From Nocardia sp. CC227C (lineage in GTDB: Bacteria; Actinomycetota; Actinomycetes; Mycobacteriales; Mycobacteriaceae): a DNA stretch of 64,000 nt. Location: assembly GCF_030767025.1 (NCBI RefSeq), contig NZ_JASITE010000018.1, positions 79,760 through 143,759 of the forward strand, given 5' to 3'. The notes beneath the pieces were generated by a model. It made no database searches. It was not told where the DNA came from and worked only from the letters and a program-made list of their open reading frames with translations. Below are positions 33,532-42,456 of this stretch, piece by piece; positions within the stretch are counted from its first letter, which is position 1; each line of letters starts with the position of its first letter. Made by a program: the position numbers and the translations under genes.

Positions 33532-33837
33532 ATGTGTGCAGCACCTACCCAGGGTCAGGCCATCCCCGCGGGCGTCGACGTGGAGAAGGAGACGGTCATC
33601 ACCGGCCGTGTCCTGACCGACGACGGCCAGACCGTCGGCGGCGCGTTCGTCCGCCTGCTGGACGGCAATGGTGACTTCACCGCCGAGGTCGTGGCCTCCG
33701 GCACCGGTGACTTCCGCTTCTTCGCCGCCCCCGGCGCGTGGACCGTGCGGGCGCTGTCGTCGTCCGGCAACGGTTCGGCCGAGGTGAAGCCGGAGGGTGC
33801 CGGCATCCACGAACTGGATGTCGTCGTCGCCAAATAA
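33532..33837 (+). CDS. sseC2: DUF1416 protein, SseC type
   Basis: A 101-residue protein starting MCAAPTQGQAIPAGVDVEKE, a small beta-sandwich (VITGRVLTDDGQTVGGAFVR; GDFRFFAAPGAWTVRALS). The family always follows the CysA2-type rhodanese in mycolic-acid bacteria (Rv0814c, SseC2). The N-terminal Cys2 is conserved. Its role with the sulfurtransferase is not settled. Confidence 0.9.
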   Translation: MCAAPTQGQAIPAGVDVEKETVITGRVLTDDGQTVGGAFVRLLDGNGDFTAEVVASGTGDFRFFAAPGAWTVRALSSSGNGSAEVKPEGAGIHELDVVVAK

Positions 33838-33875
33838 CTCACCGATCGCCCTGTTCAGGGGTGAGGGATCGTGGA

Positions 33876-33908
33876 AACGGCCCCGGGAATCGTTTTCCCG
33901 GGGCCGTT
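33876..33908. terminator. Terminator of the sulfur operon
   Basis: A 14-base perfect stem (AACGGCCCCGGGAA) with a 5-base loop and T-rich edge lies 39 bases past the DUF1416 stop. It insulates the next, apparently leaderless, transcript. Confidence 0.85.
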
Positions 33909-33946
33909 CTCGCGTCCGGAATACAGTGCCACTAGACTCCGGAATC

Positions 33947-34042
33947 GTGGTGCTTGCCTTCGAGATTTTGCTGGTTCTCGTCTCCGTGCTGATCGCGTGG
34001 TTCGGTCTGTACGTCCTCTACCGGCTGTTCACCGAGTCGTGA
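33947..34042 (+). CDS. 31-residue single-pass membrane peptide
   Basis: GTG at 33947 (or 33950) begins MVLAFEILLVLVSVLIAW, a single hydrophobic helix ending YRLFTES. TAGACT (33933-33938) lies eight bases before the start, so the message is probably leaderless. Its stop overlaps the next gene's start as GTGA. It therefore looks like a genuine small gene translated just ahead of the nitrobindin-like protein. Function unknown. Confidence 0.6.
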   Translation: MVLAFEILLVLVSVLIAWFGLYVLYRLFTES

Positions 34043-34731
34043 CAGAGCCGGCGAGCGAGAATACCGACAACGGCGCGTTCAACGGTTCCGCGCCGGACTC
34101 CGCCACTGCCCGGCGCAGTGGTGATCAAGCCGTGGCCGACGCAGCCGAGAAGGCCCGGTCCACCGGCGGTCTGAACATCCCCTCGCTCTCCGGTCTCCCA
34201 CTGCCGGAGGACACGGCCAATCTGCGCCAGGGTCCCGACCTGAGTTCCTCCATGCTCGCGCTGCTGCCGCTGGTCGGCGTCTGGCGCGGTGAGGGCGAAG
34301 GCAACGACCCCGATACCGGCGACTACCGCTTCGGCCAGCAGATCGTGGTCTCCCACGACGGCGGCGACTACCTCAACTGGGAGGCCCGCTCCTGGGTCAT
34401 CGCCGAGGACGGCTCCTACGGCGGCCCCGACCTGCGCGAGAGCGGTTTCTGGCGGGTCGGCATCGACGGCGACGACGAGGTGCTGGAGCTGCTGCTCACC
34501 CACTCGTCCGGCATCGTGGAACTGTTCTACGGCCAGGCTCTCACCCAGTCCTCCTGGGAACTCGCCACCGATGTGGTGATCCGCAGCCAGTCCGGCATCG
34601 TGGTCGGCGGGGCCAAGCGCCTCTACGGCATCGTCGAAGGCGGCGACCTGGGCTACGTCGAGGAGCGCATCTCCGCCGACGGCGCGCTGGAACCGCGACT
34701 GTCGGCGCGCTTGCAGCGCTACGTCGGCTGA
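34039..34731 (+). CDS. Nitrobindin / FABP-like protein (DUF1794)
   Basis: A 230-residue protein. The first 75 residues are disordered, then a ten-strand lipocalin-like barrel begins with the family hallmark GVWRGEGEG (GxWxGxG). The layout matches Rv0813c, described as fatty-acid-binding-protein-like; true nitrobindins carry heme and isomerise peroxynitrite. I could not confidently assign the heme-ligand His, so ligand is left open. GTG start overlaps the small peptide's stop. Confidence 0.85.
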   Translation: MTEPASENTDNGAFNGSAPDSATARRSGDQAVADAAEKARSTGGLNIPSLSGLPLPEDTANLRQGPDLSSSMLALLPLVGVWRGEGEGNDPDTGDYRFGQQIVVSHDGGDYLNWEARSWVIAEDGSYGGPDLRESGFWRVGIDGDDEVLELLLTHSSGIVELFYGQALTQSSWELATDVVIRSQSGIVVGGAKRLYGIVEGGDLGYVEERISADGALEPRLSARLQRYVG

Positions 34732-34756
34732 TTCGGAACTGGTCCGGACTGCCGCG

Positions 34757-35344
34757 TCACGGGCGCCGACGTCCGAGCACTGCGGTCAGATCGATCTCCA
34801 CCGGATACGGCACCGCGAGCCGCAGCCTCTCGCTGAATATGCCGGTGGGCACATAGCAGCTGGTCATCGGATCGATTTCATAGGTGTAGACGACAGTTTC
34901 GTCGGCACGACGCTCGATGCGCCAGTAGTACGGGATCTTGGCCTTCGCGTACTTTCCCGGCTTCGTATCCCTGTCTCGCTCCACCGAATCCGGTGAAACC
35001 GCCTCCACTGCCAGAACCACGTCCTCGGCGAAGTAGTACGTCGAAGGTTCCTCGCGGTCGTAGGCGTCCGTCGTCACCACGACGACATCCGGTTCCGGCA
35101 TCTGTCGCTTGCCGAGCTGCACCGCCATCTCCCGCTCTGCCCGCAATTCGGGTGGCGCTTGCAGGTCGAGTTCGCGCTGGAAAAGTGTGATGACACGACC
35201 GTGCCACTTCTCCTGCGGACTCGCGAAGACAAGCCCCCCATCGATCAGTTCGGTGTGCCGAGGCAGATCACGCAACCGCAAGAACTCCTCGACGGTGTAA
35301 CCCCCTGGCGGGTTCACCCAGTCGGGCAGTGGCTCAACGGTCAT
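34757..35344 (-). CDS. Uma2-family (DUF820) putative nuclease
   Basis: A 195-residue protein from ATG at 35344. The PD-(D/E)xK-like core is visible as RQMPEPDVVVVTTDAY, LAVEAVSPDSVERD and KYAKAKIPYYWRI. The family expanded in cyanobacteria and actinobacteria and is mostly uncharacterised. It is a singleton between conserved genes, so perhaps an insertion relative to the M. tuberculosis order. The 309 bases between it and cydC hold nothing recognised. Confidence 0.8.
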   Translation of the reverse strand: MTVEPLPDWVNPPGGYTVEEFLRLRDLPRHTELIDGGLVFASPQEKWHGRVITLFQRELDLQAPPELRAEREMAVQLGKRQMPEPDVVVVTTDAYDREEPSTYYFAEDVVLAVEAVSPDSVERDRDTKPGKYAKAKIPYYWRIERRADETVVYTYEIDPMTSCYVPTGIFSERLRLAVPYPVEIDLTAVLGRRRP

Positions 35345-35653
35345 GGCGTCAGCGTAACCCCTGTCGGGGGAAGACTCGTCGGAAAAGGTACGGCCCCCGA
35401 GCCATATCCGCGGATGCAACGTTCACGCAGATCCGATCGGACGGATCGGGACTCGGGGGCCGGGTGACTGCCTGGGATTCGCGAGGCGCTCGCGCGAACG
35501 GAATCCGTGTGCAGCGGTAGCGCCTAGCTGGCAGCCACCTCACGCGTCCTTGAAACAACCATTTCTCGAACCACCTCCTTTCCCGTGTACCGACGAATCT
35601 AGTGGCGGTCCGCGGTGGCGGCAACGTATTTTCTCGGACCGCGAAAACGCAGG

Positions 35654-37345
35654 TCAGGCGGGAATAAACCGGTCCGTTCCGATGGTGCCGTCACCGGCCA
35701 CCCGCACCACCGTGTCGGCGCGGTGGTCGGGTGGGAGTTGGTGGGTGACCACCACCACGACGCGATCGGGGGCGACCAGGCCGCTGGCGCGGTCGAGCAG
35801 GCGGCGTTGCAGATCCGCGCCCGCGGCGGCCTCCAGATGTTCGGTGGGCTCGTCCAGCAGTAGAACGCGGGCGGGAGCGAGCAGGGCGCGGGCGAGCAGG
35901 ATGCGGCGGCGCTGCCCGCCGGAGACCGCGGCCGCGCCGCCGACCAGTTCGGTGTGCACGCCGTCGGGCAGGGAGTCGAGCCAGGCACCGGCACCGACCG
36001 CGCGCAGGGCGGCGTCGGCCTCCTGTTCGGTGATGTCGCCGCGGGCCACCCGCAGGTTCTCCAGGACGGTGGTGCCGAACAGGTGCGCGTCCTCGGCGAA
36101 GAAGGTGACGTCGGGACGCGGGGTGTCGAACAGCCCCGCCCACGCCATGAGCAGGGTGGTCTTGCCCGCGCCGCTCGGGCCCACCACCGCGATGCGATGC
36201 CCTTCCGGCAAGTCCGGCAGAGTCGTTCGGGCGGCGGCGGATTCGCCGCGTTCGAAGCGGTCGATGCGGCGCAGCGCCGCCCGCCCGTTGGTGAGCGCCT
36301 GCGCGGCGGCGGGCAGCACCCCGACCGCCTCGAAGGCCGACAGCGGCACCAGCACGAGCACGGTGAGCGCCATGGGCGAGATGCCGCCCGGTTCGACCGT
36401 CTGGAATCCGGCCGTCGGCGCACCGGTTCCGGTGCCGTACAGCACGATTCCGATGAGCAGCGCCCCCAGCACGCTCACGCCGATCGACAACGGTGTCGCG
36501 GCGGCCGCCCACGCGCTGTGCGAGGCCGCGCGATCCTCGGCGGCGACGGCCCGCTCCCCCGCCGCCCGCGCGCTCGCTACCGCGCCGTCGAGCCGCCCCG
36601 CGACCCGCAACTCCGGGGCATGGTCGAGCACGGTCAACGCGGCAGCCGTGAACTCGGTGCGATCGCTGCGCACCGCCTCCTCGGCCTCCCGCGCCGCCCG
36701 CGCCGAAAGCCACGGCGCGACAACGCCCGCCACGACCAGGGCCACCGCGAGAATCAGCGCCGCCGGCACGGAGATGAACGCCAGCAGCACCACCGCGCTC
36801 AGCGACAGCACCACCGCCACGGCCATCGGCACGAACGCCCGCACCACCACGGCTCCGAGATCGTCGATATCCCCCATCACCCGCCCGAGCAGCTCACCCC
36901 GCCGCAACCGCGTGGGGTCGGCGGCCGCACCCGAACCCGCGGCCCGCGTCGACGCCGCCAGCGCAGCCGTGCTGCTGTCATCCCCCGGCCGCACACCAGC
37001 CGCAGCGCGCCGCGGCCGCCAGATGTCCGCCGCGGCCAACGTCCGGTAGGTGGTGGTGCGCGCGGTCGTCATGGCCCGCAGCGCCACATCGTGGGTGGCC
37101 AGCCGCTCCAGATACCGGCACAGCCCACGCGCGATGCCCAGCGCCCGCACGGACACCACCGCGATGGTCAGATCCAGCACCGGCGGCATCTCCCACGCCC
37201 GGGCGATCAGCCACGCCGCCAGCGCCGCCAAGGCGAGACCGCTCCCCAACGCCAGCGTGCCCCACCCGACCGACACCGCCATCCGCCACCGCGAGAGCTC
37301 CAGCAGCTCCCGAATCCGCCGAAAATCGGCCAGCACCGCCTTCAT
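35654..37345 (-). CDS. cydC: Thiol reductant ABC exporter subunit CydC
   Basis: A 563-residue half-transporter: six helices (residues about 15-340), then an ATPase with GPSGAGKTTLLMAWAGLFD (Walker A), VSGGQRRRILLARALL (signature) and VLLLDEPTEHLE (Walker B). CydDC exports cysteine/glutathione-type thiols or supports heme loading for cytochrome bd assembly. ATG overlaps the cydD stop by 4 bases. Confidence 0.9.
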   Translation of the reverse strand: MKAVLADFRRIRELLELSRWRMAVSVGWGTLALGSGLALAALAAWLIARAWEMPPVLDLTIAVVSVRALGIARGLCRYLERLATHDVALRAMTTARTTTYRTLAAADIWRPRRAAAGVRPGDDSSTAALAASTRAAGSGAAADPTRLRRGELLGRVMGDIDDLGAVVVRAFVPMAVAVVLSLSAVVLLAFISVPAALILAVALVVAGVVAPWLSARAAREAEEAVRSDRTEFTAAALTVLDHAPELRVAGRLDGAVASARAAGERAVAAEDRAASHSAWAAAATPLSIGVSVLGALLIGIVLYGTGTGAPTAGFQTVEPGGISPMALTVLVLVPLSAFEAVGVLPAAAQALTNGRAALRRIDRFERGESAAARTTLPDLPEGHRIAVVGPSGAGKTTLLMAWAGLFDTPRPDVTFFAEDAHLFGTTVLENLRVARGDITEQEADAALRAVGAGAWLDSLPDGVHTELVGGAAAVSGGQRRRILLARALLAPARVLLLDEPTEHLEAAAGADLQRRLLDRASGLVAPDRVVVVVTHQLPPDHRADTVVRVAGDGTIGTDRFIPA

Positions 37346-39741
37346 CGCCCCACCGTCCCGGCAGTCCCGAATACCCCGGCGGTCCCGGACGACCCGGGGG
37401 TTCCCGGCCCCCGACCCGGTGCACCCGTCACAGCGGCTCGCAGTGTCGAGCCGGGATCGTTTCCACCGCTGCCGATGTGGCCGCCGTCAGCCGAGCGCGA
37501 TGGCCCTACAGGATCGGAATCCGTTGTGGGGAGGGATGTTTCAGGGGGAACCGGAGGGGTGGTGGGCGGATCGTGCTCGTCGTCCGGCCGGGTGGTGGGG
37601 AGGTGGCGTGCGCCGTCCGGCCGGGTGGTGGCGCGCACCTCGATGACGTGGTCGGCGATGGACAGGATGGTGGGGCGGTGGGCGACGAGTACCACGGTGG
37701 CTCCGGCTCGGGCGCGGGCGGACAGGGCGGCGAGAACGGTTGCCTCGCTGGCGTCGTCGAGGTGGGCGGTGGGCTCGTCGAGCAGGAGGACCTGACGGCG
37801 GGCGGCGAGGGTTCTGGTGAGGGCGAGGCGTTGGCGCTGGCCGAGGGACAGGCCGATGCCGCCGGTGCCGACGACGGTGTCCCAGCGGTCGGGAAGTTCG
37901 TCGAGGACGGCGTCGAAACCGGTTGCCGCACAGGCCGCCGCCAGCTGTGCGGCGTCGGCGGGCGCGCCGAGGAGTTCGAGGTTGTCGCGCAGGGTGCCGG
38001 GGACGAGCACGGGGCGCTGCGGCAGCCAGGCCACCCGCGACCACCAATCGTCGGGGTCCAGGTCGGCGACGGGGGTGCCGTCGATGCGCACCGCGCCGTG
38101 ATCGGGGGCGATCAGTCCCAGCATCGCCTGGAGCACCGTGGATTTCCCGCAGCCATTGGGTCCGGTCAGCACCGTGACAGCACCGGGCCGCACCGTGGCG
38201 GAGAGCCCGTCGGGGGCCGCGCCGTCGCGCGCCGCGACACTCAACTCGGCGATCTCGATGTGGCCGTGGATGTCTCGGCTCCGAACACCAGACGCATCGA
38301 CCGAGGTAGCAGACGCGCCGCCCACCCTGCGGGACGATCCGGCCGCCGGGTCGGCAGTCACCGGAGCGATGGGCGACCCGGCTGCGGTCGTCGGGGCAGC
38401 GGTCGTCGGGACAGCGGCCGACGCCGTAGCGTCCGACGCGGCAGTGGCTGACAGGGCAGTGGCCGAGGCAGCGGCGGGCGACGCGGCAGTGGCCGACGGG
38501 GCAGCGGGCGACGCCGCAGTAGCCGACGCCGCAGTAGCCGACGCCGCAGTAGCCGACGCGGCGGCGGTCGGCGGGGCGGCTGCTCTCGGATTCGCGACCG
38601 ACTCCCTGTCGTCCGGCTCGAGTACCGCGAAAGCCTTGTCCGCGGCCGCCATCCCGTCCTGCGCCGCGTGGAACCGCTCCCCCACCATGCGCAGCGGCAG
38701 GTACACCTCCGGCGCGAGAATGAGCGCCACCAGCCCCCCGTACAGCCCCATGTGCCCGTACACCAGCCGCATGCCGATGGATACGGCCACCAGCGCCACG
38801 CAGAGAGTGGCGAGCATTTCCAGCACCATGGACGAGAGGAAGGCGATGCGCAGCGCGGACATGGTGCGCCTGTGCAGCGCCTCGCCCAGATCGCGCACCC
38901 GGCCCGCCATGGTGGTCCGGGCCGAATCACCCGTTGCCGAATGACCCGTTGCCGGAACACCCGATCCGCTCACCGCATCCCCGCGCCCGACGGCCGGTTC
39001 CCCGGTGACGGCGGCCGGTTCCCCGGTGACGGCAGCGGTGCCGATCGCGGTGTCCCCGCGCGCCCCGGCCCGCGGCCGCGACGCCGTCTCCCGCCCCAGC
39101 GCCCGCAGCGTCGGCATTCCCGCGAACAGGTCGAGCAGCTGATCCGACAGCCGCGTCGTCGCGGCGAGGGTCTCCTTGGACTTCCCCTGGGTGAGCAGCC
39201 CGATGAGGATCATGAAGATCGGGATGAGCGGCAGGGTGACGGCGATGATGCCGGCGGAGACGAGATCGTGCCGGGCGATGACGATCAGCAGGACCGGGGG
39301 CACGAGCACGGCCAGCAGCAGAGCGGGCAGATATCCGGCGAGGTAGCCGCGCAGCCCGTTCAGCCCCGATCCGGCCACCACCGCCAATTCCGTTCGGCGG
39401 CGCTCCAGTTCGCGCGGCGGCAGCTGGGCTCCGGCGACCACCACCGCGGTCTCCAGCTCCGCCACCACCCGCGCTCCGGCCCGGTGCGCGAGCCGCGCCT
39501 GCCACCAGGTGGCCGCCGCCCGCACCGCGACCGCGACCGCGAAGACCGCCAACTCGGCTGTCCAGGAGCCGATGTCACGTCGGGTCGGATCGGTGATGAC
39601 ACCGGCCAGCACCCGCGCCAGGGCCAGGGCCGCGACCACGATGCACACCGTGGTCGCCAGCGACAGCGCCACGCTCAGCACCAGATACCGTCGTGCCGAG
39701 CGGGCGTGCCGCCACAGGCGCGGGTCGACCGGTCGAGCCAT
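37342..39741 (-). CDS. cydD: Thiol reductant ABC exporter subunit CydD
   Basis: A 799-residue half-transporter, longer than the usual 550-600. A six-helix domain is followed, around residues 370-500, by a low-complexity Ala/Thr/Ser-rich linker (ATAASATAASATAAS-like) before the ATPase (LTGPNGCGKSTVLQAMLGL; GLSLGQRQRLALTR; LLLDEPTAHLDD). A second low-complexity tract lies near residues 200-265. The insertions leave all motifs intact, so the protein should work. It follows cydB directly. Confidence 0.9.
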   Translation of the reverse strand: MARPVDPRLWRHARSARRYLVLSVALSLATTVCIVVAALALARVLAGVITDPTRRDIGSWTAELAVFAVAVAVRAAATWWQARLAHRAGARVVAELETAVVVAGAQLPPRELERRRTELAVVAGSGLNGLRGYLAGYLPALLLAVLVPPVLLIVIARHDLVSAGIIAVTLPLIPIFMILIGLLTQGKSKETLAATTRLSDQLLDLFAGMPTLRALGRETASRPRAGARGDTAIGTAAVTGEPAAVTGEPAVGRGDAVSGSGVPATGHSATGDSARTTMAGRVRDLGEALHRRTMSALRIAFLSSMVLEMLATLCVALVAVSIGMRLVYGHMGLYGGLVALILAPEVYLPLRMVGERFHAAQDGMAAADKAFAVLEPDDRESVANPRAAAPPTAAASATAASATAASATAASPAAPSATAASPAAASATALSATAASDATASAAVPTTAAPTTAAGSPIAPVTADPAAGSSRRVGGASATSVDASGVRSRDIHGHIEIAELSVAARDGAAPDGLSATVRPGAVTVLTGPNGCGKSTVLQAMLGLIAPDHGAVRIDGTPVADLDPDDWWSRVAWLPQRPVLVPGTLRDNLELLGAPADAAQLAAACAATGFDAVLDELPDRWDTVVGTGGIGLSLGQRQRLALTRTLAARRQVLLLDEPTAHLDDASEATVLAALSARARAGATVVLVAHRPTILSIADHVIEVRATTRPDGARHLPTTRPDDEHDPPTTPPVPPETSLPTTDSDPVGPSRSADGGHIGSGGNDPGSTLRAAVTGAPGRGPGTPGSSGTAGVFGTAGTVGR

Positions 39742-39744
39742 GGG

Positions 39745-40794
39745 TCAGTTCTTCAGCTTCTCGGGGAGCAGGCCGATGGGGTCGGGGATCTGCTCCATGG
39801 TGAGCCGCTTGCGGAACACCCAGTACGTCCAGCCCTGGTAGATGAGCACCATCGGCACCATGACCACCGCGACCCAGCTCATGACCACCAGCGTGTAGTG
39901 CGTGGACGAGGCGCTGACGGTGCCGTCGCGGCCGTCCACGGTGAGGCTGAAGGCCGGGTCGATGGACGAGGGCAGCACATCCGGGAACAGCGCCCCGAAC
40001 AGCAGCGTGGTGGCCGACAGAATGGTGAGCGCGGTGCCGGTGAAGGCCCAGCCGTCGCGGCTGCGGCTGTGTGCCAGTCCGGCGACCACCAGCCCGATCA
40101 CGGCCAGCGCCAACGGAATCCAGGTCCAGTCGTGCCCGTAGGACAGCTGGGTCCAGATGCCGAATACCGCCACCACCACCGCGGTGGGCACGAAGATCTT
40201 GCGCACGATCGCCTCGGCGTCCTCGCGCACCTCGCCACCGGTCTTGAGGCAGATGAAGATCGCGCCGTGCAGCAGGAACAGCAGCAGCGTGGTGAGCCCG
40301 CCGAGCAGCGCGTACGGGCTGAGCAGGTCGAGCAGGGTGCCCTCGATCTGCCGCTTCTCGTTGAGCTGGACGCCGCGCACGATATTGGCGAACGCCAGCC
40401 CCCAGGCGAGCGCGGGAATCCAGGAGCCGAGCCCGATGCCGATATCGCACCAACGCCGCCACTTGTCGTCGTTGATCTTGCTGCGCCATTCGATGGCGCA
40501 GGCCCGGGTGATCAGGCCGACGAGGATGAGCAGCAGCGGGAGATAGAACCCGGAGAACAGGCTCGCGTACCACTCCGGGAAGGCCGCGAACATGGCCCCG
40601 CCCGCGGTGAGCAGCCACACCTCGTTGCCGTCCCAGACCGGCCCGATGGTGTTGAGCACCACGCGCCGCTTCACCTCGGATTTGCGCCCGATGATGGGCA
40701 TGAGCATGCCGACGCCGTAGTCGAAGCCCTCCAGCACGAAGTAGCCGATGAAGAGCACGGCGACCAGCAGAAACCAGAACACTTGCAGAGTCAT
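39745..40794 (-). CDS. cydB: Cytochrome bd oxidase subunit II
   Basis: A 349-residue, eight-to-nine-helix subunit starting MTLQVFWFLLVAVLFIGYFV. GFDYGVGMLMP and GNEVWLLTAGGAMFAAFPEW are CydB signatures. It pairs with CydA to reduce oxygen with quinol electrons. It lies 10 bases after cydA and 3 bases before cydD. Confidence 0.95.
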   Translation of the reverse strand: MTLQVFWFLLVAVLFIGYFVLEGFDYGVGMLMPIIGRKSEVKRRVVLNTIGPVWDGNEVWLLTAGGAMFAAFPEWYASLFSGFYLPLLLILVGLITRACAIEWRSKINDDKWRRWCDIGIGLGSWIPALAWGLAFANIVRGVQLNEKRQIEGTLLDLLSPYALLGGLTTLLLFLLHGAIFICLKTGGEVREDAEAIVRKIFVPTAVVVAVFGIWTQLSYGHDWTWIPLALAVIGLVVAGLAHSRSRDGWAFTGTALTILSATTLLFGALFPDVLPSSIDPAFSLTVDGRDGTVSASSTHYTLVVMSWVAVVMVPMVLIYQGWTYWVFRKRLTMEQIPDPIGLLPEKLKN

Positions 40795-40804
40795 CCGGAG
40801 TCTC

Positions 40805-42268
40805 CTAGTAAGCGAAGGAAAGCTTCTCGACGGAATCCCCGGTCATCTTCGGGGCGTCGGATTCGGTGGCGGCCGGTTCCGGCCCGGCGACGGTGTAGCG
40901 CCGCATCAGGTGGAACCAGGCGACCGCGAGAATGCCGTACAGCAGCGTGAATACGATGAGCGAGGTGAGGATGGTGCCCGCGGACACCCCGGAGACGCCC
41001 TGCTGCACCGTCATTCGAATGCTCTGGTCCCCGGTCGGATTGGGCACCACCACCCAGGGCTGCCGCCCCATCTCGGTGAACACCCAGCCGGAGATATTGC
41101 CCAGGAACGGTGTGGCGATGGCGGCCAGCGACAGCCAGGAGAACCAGTTCTGATCCGGCACCCGCCCGCGCCGCGTCACCCAGAATCCGACCAGCGCCAG
41201 CAGGATCGAGCCCGCCATGAAGGTGATCATGGCGCGGAAGGACCAGTAGGTCACGAACAGGTTGGGCCGGTAGTCGCCGGGACCGAACTTCAGGACGTAC
41301 TCCTCCTGGAGGTCCTGCACACCGCCGAGCGTGACGCCGCTGAATTCGCCCTTGGCCAGCCACGGCAGCACGTAGGGCACCTCGATGAGGTGGCTCACGC
41401 TGTCGCAGTTGTTGTGCGTGCCGACGGTGAGGACGGAGAAGTTCGGATCGGTTTCGGTGTGGCACAGCGATTCCGCGGAGGCCATCTTCATGGGCTGCTG
41501 CTCGAACATCAGCTTGCCCTGCACGTCGCCGGTGTAGACGAGCGCGACGGCCGCGATGGGGATGATCCACAGGCCCATGCGCGCGGCGGGCCGCCACATG
41601 GTGCGCGCCTCCTCGACGCCGGCGGCCTCCCCCTTGCGCATGTTGCGAACCATCCACCAACCGGCGATGCCCGCGACGAAGGTGGCGGAGGTGAGGAAGG
41701 CTCCCGCGATGACGTGCGGGAAGGCGGCGAGGGTCGTCACGTTGGTGATGACTTCCCAGATGCTCTGCAGCTCCGCGCGTCCGGTGTCGGGATTGAATTT
41801 CGCGCCGACCGGATGCTGCATGAACGAATTGGCCGCGACGATGAAGTACGCCGAGGCGTTCACGCCGATGGCGACCAGCCAGATGCAGGCCAGGTGCACC
41901 TTTTTGGGTAGTCGGTCCCAGCCGAAGATCCACAGGCCGAGGAAGGTCGATTCCATGAAGAAGGCGACCAGGGCCTCCATGGCCAGCGGTGCCCCGAAGA
42001 CGTCACCGACGAAGCGGGAGTACTCGCTCCAGCCCATGCCGAACTGGAATTCCTGCACGATGCCGGTGGCGACGCCGAGGGCGAAGTTGATCAGGAAGAG
42101 TTTGCCGAAGAATTTGGTGAGGCGCTTCCAGTGCTCCTTGCCGGTGATCACCCAGGCGGTCTGCATGCCCGCGACGAGCGGCGCCAGGCCGATGGTCAGC
42201 GGCACGAAGATGAAGTGATAAACGGTGGTGATACCGAACTGCCAGCGCGCGACGTCGACGACGTCCAT
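40805..42268 (-). CDS. cydA: Cytochrome bd oxidase subunit I
   Basis: A 487-residue heme-bearing subunit. The N-terminus MDVVDVARWQFGITTVYHFI includes the heme b595 ligand His18. GRQPWVV and the Q-loop region are present in the short form, as in most Gram-positive enzymes. It begins the cydABDC operon with GGGAGG before ATG. The 188 bases upstream hold its promoter; a short CTACG/CGTAG repeat (42286-42301) is seen there. Confidence 0.95.
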   Translation of the reverse strand: MDVVDVARWQFGITTVYHFIFVPLTIGLAPLVAGMQTAWVITGKEHWKRLTKFFGKLFLINFALGVATGIVQEFQFGMGWSEYSRFVGDVFGAPLAMEALVAFFMESTFLGLWIFGWDRLPKKVHLACIWLVAIGVNASAYFIVAANSFMQHPVGAKFNPDTGRAELQSIWEVITNVTTLAAFPHVIAGAFLTSATFVAGIAGWWMVRNMRKGEAAGVEEARTMWRPAARMGLWIIPIAAVALVYTGDVQGKLMFEQQPMKMASAESLCHTETDPNFSVLTVGTHNNCDSVSHLIEVPYVLPWLAKGEFSGVTLGGVQDLQEEYVLKFGPGDYRPNLFVTYWSFRAMITFMAGSILLALVGFWVTRRGRVPDQNWFSWLSLAAIATPFLGNISGWVFTEMGRQPWVVVPNPTGDQSIRMTVQQGVSGVSAGTILTSLIVFTLLYGILAVAWFHLMRRYTVAGPEPAATESDAPKMTGDSVEKLSFAY

Positions 42269-42456
42269 CCGACCTCCCTGCCGATCTACGACATGACGTA
42301 GTACCGGACACTACGCCTGCTGGGTGTCGGATGACCATGTGACGCGCCACAACATGCTGGTCGTTTGCCAATCGGTGACCGAAGTCCCCGAAGGCGTGCC
42401 CCCAAGTCCTCGCGCGAGCCCCGCCGAAGGTCATCCGGAAGGCCCGCGGCGCACGC

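Noticed and set aside
38668..40950. Rightward open frame of 760 codons
   Set aside because: Antisense to cydD and cydB; His/Gln/Arg-rich composition typical of a GC-driven shadow.
42340..42353. CRP-like site TGTGACGCGCCACA upstream of cydA
   Set aside because: The spacing between TGTG and CACA is two bases short of the CRP/GlxR consensus (TGTGA-N6-TCACA).
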